Assembly (NCBI GenBank): GCA_015709205.1
Contig: JACCQO010000008.1
Location: 1 to 64,000 of the forward strand
DNA length: 64,000 bases
Source: Desulfovibrionaceae bacterium
GTDB taxonomy: Bacteria > Desulfobacterota > Desulfovibrionia > Desulfovibrionales > Desulfovibrionaceae
Reading direction: 5' to 3'
The translations under genes were made by a program, and so were the position numbers. The first letter of the stretch is position 1. The number at the start of each line of letters is the position of its first letter. Below, piece after piece: positions 8,459 through 16,195 of this stretch. The notes under the pieces were generated by a model. The model ran no database searches. It was not told where the DNA came from and was given only the letters and a program-made list of their open reading frames with translations.

Positions 8459-9231
8459 TCCTCAACATTCCCGACGGCCTGCGCTCCGTGACCATCCTGG
8501 GCGGCACGGACAAGTTCGGCGCTCCCGAACCCGTGCCCAGCGTGGAACTGCGCCCGGGCGACGCCCTGGCCCTGGTCGGGCCCACGGGCTCCGGCAAGAG
8601 CGAACTGCTCTCGGACATCGAACAGCTCGCCCTGGGCGATACGGTCTCGGGCCGCCACGTACTCGTCAACGGCGACGCCGCCCCGCCCACGGCCACGGGC
8701 CTTGTGGCCACCCTGTCCCAGCGCACCAACTTCGTCATGGACGCCACGGTGGCGCGCTTCGTGACCCTGCACGCCGAAAGCCGAGGCAAGGACGCCCGCG
8801 CCCTGCTCCCGCGCGTGCTGGAGACGGCCAACACCCTGTGCGGCGAGGCCGTGCGCGCGTCCGATCCGCTGCAGATGCTCAGCGGCGGCCAGGCCCGCGC
8901 CCTGATGATCGCGGACATCGCGCTCATCTCCGCCGCGCCCGTGGTGCTCATCGACGAGGTGGAGAACGCCGGGATCCACAAGTTCCGCGCCCTGGAAGTG
9001 CTCACCGACAGCCACAAGATCGTGGTCACGGCCACGCACGACCCCGTGCTCATGCTCATGAACGCCAAACGCCTCGTGATGCGCTCCGGCGGCATGAACC
9101 GGCTGGTGGAGGTCTCCGGCCAGGAGGCCGAATGCGCCGAAAGCCTGCGCCGCATCGACGAGGTCATGCTCCACGCCCGCGAGCGGCTGCGGATGGGCGA
9201 AACCCTGACTCCGGAGGACATTTCCCTATGA
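8455..9231 (+). CDS. ABC-type ATPase of the GTPase-ABC-binding-protein triad
   Basis: 258 residues with all ABC motifs: Walker A GPTGSGKSE (about residues 42-50), signature LSGGQARAL (about 141), Walker B VVLIDEVENAG (about 162) and the H-loop TATHD. No membrane segments, and no permease gene directly beside it. The glutamate-valine-glutamate after Walker B (DEVEN) differs from the usual DEPFxGLD of importers. The start overlaps the GTPase stop (ATGA) and the stop overlaps the next start (ATGA), so the three products are probably made in fixed ratio. It may act with a soluble partner rather than as part of a transporter. Confidence 0.8.
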   Translation: MILNIPDGLRSVTILGGTDKFGAPEPVPSVELRPGDALALVGPTGSGKSELLSDIEQLALGDTVSGRHVLVNGDAAPPTATGLVATLSQRTNFVMDATVARFVTLHAESRGKDARALLPRVLETANTLCGEAVRASDPLQMLSGGQARALMIADIALISAAPVVLIDEVENAGIHKFRALEVLTDSHKIVVTATHDPVLMLMNAKRLVMRSGGMNRLVEVSGQEAECAESLRRIDEVMLHARERLRMGETLTPEDISL

Positions 9232-10196
9232 ACGACGTGTACCTGGCCGTTGCGCCGAACATCCTGCGCAAGACCGTGGGCGAGATGGAGCGGCGCTTTC
9301 CCACGCTCAACGCCCTGCCGCCCTCGACCCACCTGGAGATGTTCCGCAACGCCGAAGCCATGGGCCGCCCCGGTGGCATGCCCGTGCCGGACCTGACCGT
9401 GACCGCCTATCCGTCCCTGGCCGACACCCTGCTCGCCGGGGGCCACGGCCTGTTCGAACCGCTCCCCGCCGACCTGCCGCCCATGCGGGCCGAACTGCGC
9501 GAACTGGGCATGGCCGAGCCCTCGGCCTTCCTGCGCGTGGTCGCGGTGGTGCCCGTGCTGCTGATCCACAACCTGGCCGTGGACCCGCCGCGCCGATGGG
9601 CCGACCTCTGCCGCCCGCCCTACCGCGATTCCCTGGCCGTGCCGCCCCTGGACACGCCCATGCCCGCGCTGTTCGACGCGATGATGACCGTCCTGTGCGG
9701 CGAGGAATCCGGCCGCGTGCGCGCGGCCAAGGACACGCGCTTCTGCCCCCTGGACATCAACAAGCAGGTGGACCTGGGGAACTTCGCCGCCGGGCTGAGC
9801 ATTCCGGCCTTCGCCCGGACCTTCCGCAACGACGGCGCGGCCATGGTCTGGCCCGAGCCCGGGGCCTGGGCCGTGCCCATGTTCGCCTGCGCGCGCCGGG
9901 GCTGCTCGCCCGCGGCCCTGGACTTCCTCCGCTACCTGCTCTCCGAGGAATACCAGACCTACCTCTCGCTGACCGGCTGCCTGGTTCCGGTGCGCGAGGG
10001 CGTGGAGTTCTTCCCGGAGATGCGGGCCGCCGGGGGCAAAATGCTCTGGGCGGGCTGGGAAAAGCTGCGCCGGCTGCGGGTCGATCCGGGCCCGGCGGCG
10101 GAGCAGGAAACGGCACCGGGCGCAGCCGCCTGTGCGGATACCGATTCCGTTTCTTTCGGCACCACAACGCAAGAGGGAGAACCATGCACCATCTGA
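9228..10196 (+). CDS. Binding-protein-like (type 2 PBP fold) protein without a signal peptide
   Basis: 322 residues. The body resembles ABC extracellular solute-binding proteins (for example DLTVTAYPSLADTLLAGG, SIPAFARTFRNDGAAMVWPE, and a typical YLLSEEYQTYLSLTGCLVPV near residue 245). The N-terminus MNDVYLAVAPNILRK is hydrophilic, with no signal peptide or lipobox, so the protein should stay in the cytoplasm. It overlaps the upstream ABC ATPase (ATGA), and its last codons overlap the TonB receptor start by 13 bases. A cytoplasmic ligand-binding role, perhaps sensing or handing over an imported chelate, is inferred. A missed upstream start is unlikely, because the preceding gene fills the space. 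Confidence 0.65.
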   Translation: MNDVYLAVAPNILRKTVGEMERRFPTLNALPPSTHLEMFRNAEAMGRPGGMPVPDLTVTAYPSLADTLLAGGHGLFEPLPADLPPMRAELRELGMAEPSAFLRVVAVVPVLLIHNLAVDPPRRWADLCRPPYRDSLAVPPLDTPMPALFDAMMTVLCGEESGRVRAAKDTRFCPLDINKQVDLGNFAAGLSIPAFARTFRNDGAAMVWPEPGAWAVPMFACARRGCSPAALDFLRYLLSEEYQTYLSLTGCLVPVREGVEFFPEMRAAGGKMLWAGWEKLRRLRVDPGPAAEQETAPGAAACADTDSVSFGTTTQEGEPCTI

Positions 10197-12217
10197 AACC
10201 GCTGCTGACCGCCGCGTTCGCGGCCTGGGCCCTGGCCGCGCCCGGCGCGGCCCTGGCGGCCCCATCCGCCAACGCGACCGCCGCCGCGCAGACCGGCAAG
10301 CGGTTGGCCCCGGTCATCGTCACCGCGCGCGGCACGGAGACCGAGCTTTCCGCCACGCCGGGCGGCGTGGGCATCGCCGACGAACACGACCTGCGCATCT
10401 CGTCCAAGGCCAGCATCGCCGACGCGGCCTCGCGCATCCCCGGCGTCTCGCGCACCGGCGAATCGCCCTGGGGCCAGGCCATCAACATCCGCGGCCTGCG
10501 CGGCTCCTCGATCATCTTCCTGATCGACGGCCACCGCGTGAACACGGCCACGGAGATCAACGCGCAGATGGGCTTCCTCCAGCCCATGGACATCGAGCGC
10601 GTCGAGGTGCTCAAGGGCCCGATCAGCTCGCTCTACGGCTCGGGCTCCACGGGCGGCGTGGTCAACGTGATCACCAAGAAGGGCCGCTTCGTGGACCGGA
10701 GCGAGCTTACAGGCGAGGCCATGGGCGCGTTCTCCACCAACACCGAGGGTACGGACACGTACGGCCGCGCCACCTACAACTCCGAACGGTTCTGGGCCCA
10801 GGTCTCGGCCGGGCTGCGCCACCACGACGACTACAGCGGCGGCGGCGGCGAGGACGTGGACAACAGCCAGTACGCGGACACGCAGATCCGCGTGGCCTCG
10901 GGCTTCAAGTGGACCGACGACGTCGTCAGCGAGATGCAGATCCTGGCCCTGGAGGCCAACGACATCGGCATTCCCGGCGGCTCCGACGCCATGCCGCCCC
11001 TGGCCTCCATCACCTACCCGCGCACGGGCAACATCCTGCTCAGCCTGGACAACACATGGGACGTGGGCGGCGAATGGTTCAAGCGGCTGGAGGCCGACGC
11101 CTACTACGTGAGCAACGACCGGCGCGTGCGCATCGACGGGACCATGCCCTCGGCGGCGCTCCTGAGCATCTGCCCCCAGGCGGACCACGAGACCGTGGGC
11201 GGCAAGGTGCAGGGGACCTTCGCCTTCGGCGACCACTCCCTGGTGGCCGGCGTGGACGGCTGGAACTGGAGCATGAGCTCCTCGCGCACCAAGCACACCA
11301 AGGTCGCCAGCGTGGTGGACAAGCCCACGCCCAACACCACCATGCTCTCCATGGGCGCGTTCGCCGAGGACGACTGGACCTTCGCCCCGGACTGGACCCT
11401 GAACCTGGGCGCGCGCGTCGATCGCGTCTCCATCGACAACGACGCCACCGCGACCATCGCCGAGGGCAGCGAGGACGACATGGGCTGGAACCTGCACGCG
11501 GGCCTGACCTGGGCCTTTGCCGAGCACTGGAGCCAGAGCCTGATCGCGGCCTCCAGCTACCGCGCCGCCGACATCCTGGACCGCTTCAAGAACATCACCC
11601 TGGGCGGCGTGACCATCCAGGGCAACCCGGAGCTCGACCCCGAGACCTCCTACTACTTCGAATACGTGCTGCGCTACGCGGACGAGACCTTCAGCGCCAC
11701 GGGCAACCTCTTCGCCAACTACGTCACCGACTACATCACCGAGCAGCCCGTCACCGCCACCACGATGACCATGGCCAACGTGGGCCAGGCGCGCATCCTG
11801 GGCGCCGAGGTGGAGGCCGAATGGTGGTTCGTGAAGCAGTGGGCGCTGTACGGCAACGCCGCGATCCTGGACGGCCGCGACACGGCCGGGGACGCCCCCC
11901 TGCGCACCACCCCGCCGCTCAACGGCCTCTTCGGCCTGCGCTACGTGCGCGGCAACGGCTTCTGGGCCCAGGCCGAATGCCAGTGGGCCGACGGCCGCGA
12001 ATACACCCCCGAGGGCGTGGACAGCGTGGCGGGCTTCGCCACGGCCAACCTGGCCGCGGGCGTGGACTTCGAGGCCGACGGGCTGCGCCACGAACTCTCC
12101 GTGCACCTGAGCAACCTCCTGGACCGCCACTACGTCAACTACCTGGCCAATTCCAGGGGCATCGAACTGGTGGAGCGCGGCTTCAACGCCGAGTTCGTCT
12201 ACAGCGTCAGCTTCTAG
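10184..12217 (+). CDS. TonB-dependent outer-membrane receptor (first of three)
   Basis: 677 residues. The signal peptide (about residues 1-25, ending ALAA) is followed by a TonB-box-like VIVTARG. The plug domain carries INIRGLRGSSIIFLIDG and VEVLKGPISSLYGSGSTGGV, and a 22-stranded barrel ends in aromatic phenylalanine (VYSVSF). It belongs to the siderophore/cobalamin receptor superfamily. It follows the GTPase-ABC-PBP triad and precedes a complete ABC importer, so the operon covers outer- and inner-membrane steps. The substrate cannot be read from sequence; the PchR-like regulator and the neighbouring feoAB favour an iron chelate, while the HypB-like GTPase leaves nickel or cobalt possible. 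Confidence 0.92.
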   Translation: MHHLKPLLTAAFAAWALAAPGAALAAPSANATAAAQTGKRLAPVIVTARGTETELSATPGGVGIADEHDLRISSKASIADAASRIPGVSRTGESPWGQAINIRGLRGSSIIFLIDGHRVNTATEINAQMGFLQPMDIERVEVLKGPISSLYGSGSTGGVVNVITKKGRFVDRSELTGEAMGAFSTNTEGTDTYGRATYNSERFWAQVSAGLRHHDDYSGGGGEDVDNSQYADTQIRVASGFKWTDDVVSEMQILALEANDIGIPGGSDAMPPLASITYPRTGNILLSLDNTWDVGGEWFKRLEADAYYVSNDRRVRIDGTMPSAALLSICPQADHETVGGKVQGTFAFGDHSLVAGVDGWNWSMSSSRTKHTKVASVVDKPTPNTTMLSMGAFAEDDWTFAPDWTLNLGARVDRVSIDNDATATIAEGSEDDMGWNLHAGLTWAFAEHWSQSLIAASSYRAADILDRFKNITLGGVTIQGNPELDPETSYYFEYVLRYADETFSATGNLFANYVTDYITEQPVTATTMTMANVGQARILGAEVEAEWWFVKQWALYGNAAILDGRDTAGDAPLRTTPPLNGLFGLRYVRGNGFWAQAECQWADGREYTPEGVDSVAGFATANLAAGVDFEADGLRHELSVHLSNLLDRHYVNYLANSRGIELVERGFNAEFVYSVSF

Positions 12218-12225
12218 GAGCGGCA

Positions 12226-13221
12226 ATGCGCACCCTTCTCACGGTCCTCATGGGCGGCCTCCTCCTGGCCGCCCTGGCCGGATGCGGCAACAACGACGGC
12301 GGGAGCCCCGAGGGGCTCCCGCCCCTTTCCTTCCACACCTCGGGCCTGGCCACCACGCCGCAGATGGCGCTCTGGCGCGTGATCTCCTCGGGCGCGCTGC
12401 CGGAGCTGGCCGACCTGCGCGTGGAATACTGGAAGAATCTCGACGACCTGCGCGGCCTGCTCCTGGCGGGCAAGGGCGACATCTGGCTCGGGCACACCGA
12501 GGGGTTCGCCCAGGCCGCGCTGCGCGGCGCGCCGGTGCGCCTGCTGGCCGTGACCAGCTGGCGCAAGTTCTCCATCCTCACGCGGCGGCCGGGCGTGGCC
12601 ACGGTGGACGATCTGGCCGGACCCGGCGGGCCGAAAGACGCCCGGATCCGGGTAGCCGTGGCCCCGCCGCAGTCCCCGGCCCTGCCCGTGCTGCGCGAAC
12701 TGGAGAAGCACGGCCTGCCGCGCCTGGCCTACGCCCCGCACGAACCGCGCCAGGCCATGCTCGAAGCTATCAACGGCGACCTGGACACCCTGCTCCTGCC
12801 CGAGCCCCTGGCCACCGTGCTGCTGAACCGCGATCCGCGCTTCCGCATCCTGGTCCAGCTGGAGGACCTCTACGGGGAACTGACCGGCCACGAGCCCCTG
12901 CTGCCCATGGCGGGCGTCGCGGTGCACGCGCGCCTGGCCAAGGAGCGGCCCGCCTTCGTGAGCGCCCTGCGCGACGCGGTGCTCGCGGCCGGGGCCGAGA
13001 TCGCGGCGGACCCCGACCTCGGCGTGGCCGCCCTGCCCGAGGCCTTCGAGAAGTTCGTGGACAAGCCCACCGTGCGCCGCTCCCTGGGCCGCGACCGGCT
13101 GCTGGCGCGCTCGGCCGGGGAGAGCCGCGCGGCGGTGCTGCGCTACCTGGCCATGGTCCTGCCCGAGGCCGTGAAGGCCGACGGGACCTCCAACCTGCCG
13201 GACGGCTTTTTCTGGAACTGA
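12226..13221 (+). CDS. ABC transporter substrate-binding lipoprotein (NMT1/SsuA-like)
   Basis: 331 residues. An N-terminal lipoprotein signal with lipobox LAGC (cysteine about residue 20) is followed by an NMT1/THI5- or SsuA-like binding domain (PQMALWRVISSGALPELADL, GKGDIWLGHTEGFAQAALRG, ALPEAFEKFVDKP). It should be anchored in the periplasm and deliver ligand to the permease encoded 3 bases downstream. Members of this family bind nitrate, sulfonates, pyrimidines and similar compounds; use beside a TonB receptor suggests a chelate or its fragment. Confidence 0.85.
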   Translation: MRTLLTVLMGGLLLAALAGCGNNDGGSPEGLPPLSFHTSGLATTPQMALWRVISSGALPELADLRVEYWKNLDDLRGLLLAGKGDIWLGHTEGFAQAALRGAPVRLLAVTSWRKFSILTRRPGVATVDDLAGPGGPKDARIRVAVAPPQSPALPVLRELEKHGLPRLAYAPHEPRQAMLEAINGDLDTLLLPEPLATVLLNRDPRFRILVQLEDLYGELTGHEPLLPMAGVAVHARLAKERPAFVSALRDAVLAAGAEIAADPDLGVAALPEAFEKFVDKPTVRRSLGRDRLLARSAGESRAAVLRYLAMVLPEAVKADGTSNLPDGFFWN

Positions 13222-13224
13222 CCC

Positions 13225-13989
13225 ATGCGCCTGCGCTCCCTGCTGCCCCATGTCGTTTCCATCGGCCTGCTGCTGGGCGCGTGGACCCTGGCCAGCCGCG
13301 CCCTGGGCCAGGGGCTGGTCCCGCCGCCCGCCACGGTGCTGCCCGTGCTCGGCTCCCTGCTGGCCTCCCCTCCGGCCTGGGCGGAGCTGGGCCTGACCCT
13401 GGCGCGCGGCGGACTGGCCCTGGCCCTGGCCCTGGGCGCGGCCCTGGTCCTGGGCGTGCCCGCCGGACGCAGCGCCACGGCCATCCGGCTGCTGGGCCCG
13501 CTGGTGGCCGCGCTGCAATCCTGCCCGCCCGTGCTCTGGATCAGCCTGGTCATGGTCTGGGCCGGAACCGGCGAGACCGTGCCCCTGGCCGTGGTCTTCG
13601 CCACGGTCTTTCCGCCGCTGTTCGCCAACGTGGCCCAGGGTTGCATGGCCATCGACCCGCGCCTGTTCGCCCTGTCGCGCACCTACCGGGTGCCCCGGGC
13701 GCGGGTGCTGGCGCGCGTGGTCCTGCCGGGCGTGGTGCCCTACCTGCTGGCCGGGCTGTCCTACGCCCTGTCCGCCGCCTGGAAGGTGGCCGCCGTGGCC
13801 GAGTACCTGGCCTCGGGCGAGGGCGTGGGCGCGCGGCTGTACTGGGCCTACCGCATGCTGGACATGCCCGGCCTGTTCGCCTGGGCCCTGGTGCTGGTGA
13901 CCGTGGGCGTGGGCCTGGAGATGGGGCTGGTGGCGCGGCTGCGGCGCATGGCCGCGCGCTTTTCCCCGACCACGAGGCGGAGCGCATGA
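13225..13989 (+). CDS. ABC transporter permease (SsuC/TauC-like)
   Basis: 254 residues with about six hydrophobic helices. It has a BPD_transp_1 EAA-type loop (AQGCMAIDPRLFALSRTYRV, about residues 135-155, matching the EAA-x3-G pattern of TauC/SsuC permeases). Membrane component of the importer with the lipoprotein before it and the ATPase after it; the next start overlaps its stop (ATGA). Confidence 0.9.
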   Translation: MRLRSLLPHVVSIGLLLGAWTLASRALGQGLVPPPATVLPVLGSLLASPPAWAELGLTLARGGLALALALGAALVLGVPAGRSATAIRLLGPLVAALQSCPPVLWISLVMVWAGTGETVPLAVVFATVFPPLFANVAQGCMAIDPRLFALSRTYRVPRARVLARVVLPGVVPYLLAGLSYALSAAWKVAAVAEYLASGEGVGARLYWAYRMLDMPGLFAWALVLVTVGVGLEMGLVARLRRMAARFSPTTRRSA

Positions 13990-14798
13990 TCGAGCTCTTC
14001 GACGTCTCCAAGTCCGTGGCCGGGCGGCCGGTGATCGCCTCGGCCACCCTGGTGGTGCCGCCCGGGCGGTGCCTGTGCCTGGCCGGGCCCTCGGGCTGCG
14101 GCAAGACGACCCTGCTGGAGATCGCGGCCGGGCTCGTGCGCCCGGACCGGGGCCGCGTGCGGCTCGGTTCGCCGCGCGTGGGCTACCTGTTCCAGGACGA
14201 CGTGCTCGTGCCCTGGCTCGGGGCCCGCGGCAACATCGCCTACGTGCTGGACGGCCCGGCCCGGGAGCGGCGGCGCGTCGCCGGGGAGTGGGCCGAGCGT
14301 TTCGGCCTGCCGCCGAGCGTGCCCCCGCCGTCCATGAGCGGCGGCATGCGGCGGCGGCTGAACCTGGCGCGCACCTTTGCGACGCGGCCGGACGTGCTGC
14401 TCCTGGACGAGCCCTTCGCCTTTCTGGACGACCACTGGCAGGAGGTGCTGCTGGCCGAGACGGCCGCGGCCATGGAGCGCGGGGCCGCCGTGCTCCTGGT
14501 CACGCACCAGACGCGGCCCCTGGCGGGCCTGGACTGCGACCTGCTCGAACTGGACAGGGACCCGGACGGGGGTCCGGTGCGCATCGCGCACGGCGTGGGC
14601 GGGGGAGCGAATCGCGGCCCCGGGTCCGTCCCCGGTGGTTCGGCCCGGAATGGCGACGCGACCCGGGCGGCCCCCCTGCCCGGGCCTCTGTCCGGCGAGC
14701 CGTCCGTACGGCCGGCCAGCCACCCGGCCAGCCACCCGGGACCCCGCCTGCCGGGCCGCCTGGCGAACCGCCTGCTCACACTCTTTTGCAGATATTGA
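13986..14798 (+). CDS. ABC transporter ATP-binding protein (SsuB/TauB-like)
   Basis: 270 residues. Walker A GPSGCGKTT (about residues 36-44), signature MSGGMRRRL (about 119), Walker B VLLLDEPFAFLDD (about 137), H-loop VTHQT. It powers the importer above. After residue about 205 the family domain ends, and the last about 65 residues are a proline/glycine/arginine-rich tail without similarity to ABC proteins. This probably reflects a drifting stop codon rather than a domain. The tail reaches the Fur-like site in front of the next gene. Confidence 0.85.
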   Translation: MIELFDVSKSVAGRPVIASATLVVPPGRCLCLAGPSGCGKTTLLEIAAGLVRPDRGRVRLGSPRVGYLFQDDVLVPWLGARGNIAYVLDGPARERRRVAGEWAERFGLPPSVPPPSMSGGMRRRLNLARTFATRPDVLLLDEPFAFLDDHWQEVLLAETAAAMERGAAVLLVTHQTRPLAGLDCDLLELDRDPDGGPVRIAHGVGGGANRGPGSVPGGSARNGDATRAAPLPGPLSGEPSVRPASHPASHPGPRLPGRLANRLLTLFCRY

Positions 14799-14814
14799 TT
14801 TTCATTTTCATATA
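14793..14814. promoter_or_regulatory. Fur-box-like sequence upstream of the second AraC gene
   Basis: TTGATTTTCATTTTCATA at 14795-14812 resembles overlapping Fur hexamers (consensus GATAAT/ATTATC) in an otherwise GC-rich region. It overlaps the end of the preceding ATPase gene and lies 34 bases upstream of the AraC start, whose Shine-Dalgarno GGAGGAA is at 14838-14844. Confidence 0.55.
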
Positions 14815-14847
14815 GTCTATTCCTCCGAAAAACACGCGGAGGAAACC

Positions 14848-15996
14848 ATGATCCAGGGAGCACGGCGCGCGGCGGAACGGACCGCGCCGACCGCGAACCA
14901 GGCCTGCGGCGCCCCGGCGCGCGACACCAGGACGAACGGCGCCCCGCCGCGCAACGGCGAGGCGCGCGGCGCGACGTGCGGCACGGCCCGGCTCTCCGGC
15001 GCGGTCCTTGCCGCCGACCGGGGCAACTCCCCGGTTTGCGCGCCGGACTGGCCCGTGGAGCCCGCGCCCGCGCCGGACGCCGTGCGCACCACCCTGCTGC
15101 GGCCCGGCCTGTGGGTCACGCAGCGCAGCCTGGACACGGGCCCGGCGCGCACCACCCGTTTCGCCCTGGAGCGCGCGCCCGTGTACTTCGGCTACCTGCT
15201 CTCGGGCCGCAACATCTGCGTGTACGACGAGGCCCCCGCCGACGAGGACGGGGTCAACGAGGCGGGCAGCAACGGCATCCGCTTTCTGCCCGGCACCAGC
15301 GGGCGCATCGAGCACGACGGCACGCGGCGCATGCTCTCCGTGAGCGTGGCCGCCAGCCGGGACACGCTGCTGGACTACCTGGCCGAGAACCTGCGCCAGA
15401 TTCCCCGCGCCTTCCGCGACGTGCTGGAGGGTTGCGGCGGCACGGGCCCCGGCGCCTGCGGCGATGCGGGCCGCTTTCTCTGGCGCGGGCGCAACACCGC
15501 GGCCAAGCGTGAACTGGCCTGGCGCATGCTGCGCTGCCCCTACACCGGCCTGCTGCGCTCCCTGTTCCTGGAATCCCAGGCCCTGGCCTTCATTCTCCAG
15601 CAACTCGACGAATGCTTCCGCAACGAGCGCGTGGAGCTCGCGGGCCCGCGCCTGGACCGCGCCGACGTGGCGCGCATCCGCCAGGCCCGCGAACTGCTCC
15701 TGGACGACCTGGAGTCGCCCCCGTCCATCGAGGAGCTGGCGCGCATGGTCGGCGTGAACAGCAACAAGCTCAAGTGCGGCTTCCGGGAGGTCTTCGGCAC
15801 CTCGGTCTTCGGCCACTACCGCGAATTCCGGCTGGAACGCGCGCGGGAAATGCTCGAAAGCGGGCAGTGCAACGTCACCGAGGCGGCCTTGAACATCGGC
15901 TATTCGTCCATCAGCCACTTCTGCCGCGCCTTCCAGCAGCGCTTCGGGACCACGCCCAAGCAGTACGTCTCCGGCCGGGCCGCGCGCCGGGCCTAG
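14848..15996 (+). CDS. PchR-like AraC-family regulator (second)
   Basis: 382 residues. The C-terminal AraC domain has two helix-turn-helix motifs (IEELARMVGVNSNKLKCGFR and TEAALNIGYSSISHFCRAF, ending FGTTPKQYVSG). It is close in design to the regulator at 6479-7549. The first about 75 residues are low-complexity (Ala/Arg/Pro-rich) and may be an upstream extension, though the strong GGAGGAA site supports the chosen start. It stands between two receptor operons on the same strand and is preceded by a Fur-like site, so it is probably iron-repressed and activates the following TonB-receptor operon. Confidence 0.85.
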   Translation: MIQGARRAAERTAPTANQACGAPARDTRTNGAPPRNGEARGATCGTARLSGAVLAADRGNSPVCAPDWPVEPAPAPDAVRTTLLRPGLWVTQRSLDTGPARTTRFALERAPVYFGYLLSGRNICVYDEAPADEDGVNEAGSNGIRFLPGTSGRIEHDGTRRMLSVSVAASRDTLLDYLAENLRQIPRAFRDVLEGCGGTGPGACGDAGRFLWRGRNTAAKRELAWRMLRCPYTGLLRSLFLESQALAFILQQLDECFRNERVELAGPRLDRADVARIRQARELLLDDLESPPSIEELARMVGVNSNKLKCGFREVFGTSVFGHYREFRLERAREMLESGQCNVTEAALNIGYSSISHFCRAFQQRFGTTPKQYVSGRAARRA

Positions 15997-16195
15997 CCGC
16001 GGGGCCCGCGTCCCGTTGCGCGCCGCCTGGGCCGTGCGTGCGGCGCATTTTCTCCCGCCACGACAACAATCCGTGCCCCGAGGGTTAGAATCCGGGCGCG
16101 GCACCGGTGTACACAACCACTCCGAAGGCCGCCTGCGCGGCCCCGCCCGGGCCCGACGGCCCCACGCGGACGAACCGCAACCCTCGGAGCGAACC

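Noticed and set aside
10132..13221. A 1029-codon frame shifted against the first TonB receptor, ending as the lipoprotein gene
   Set aside because: Only its last 331 codons are real (the lipoprotein, starting at 12226). The earlier part is a shadow of the receptor frame and lacks any receptor motif.
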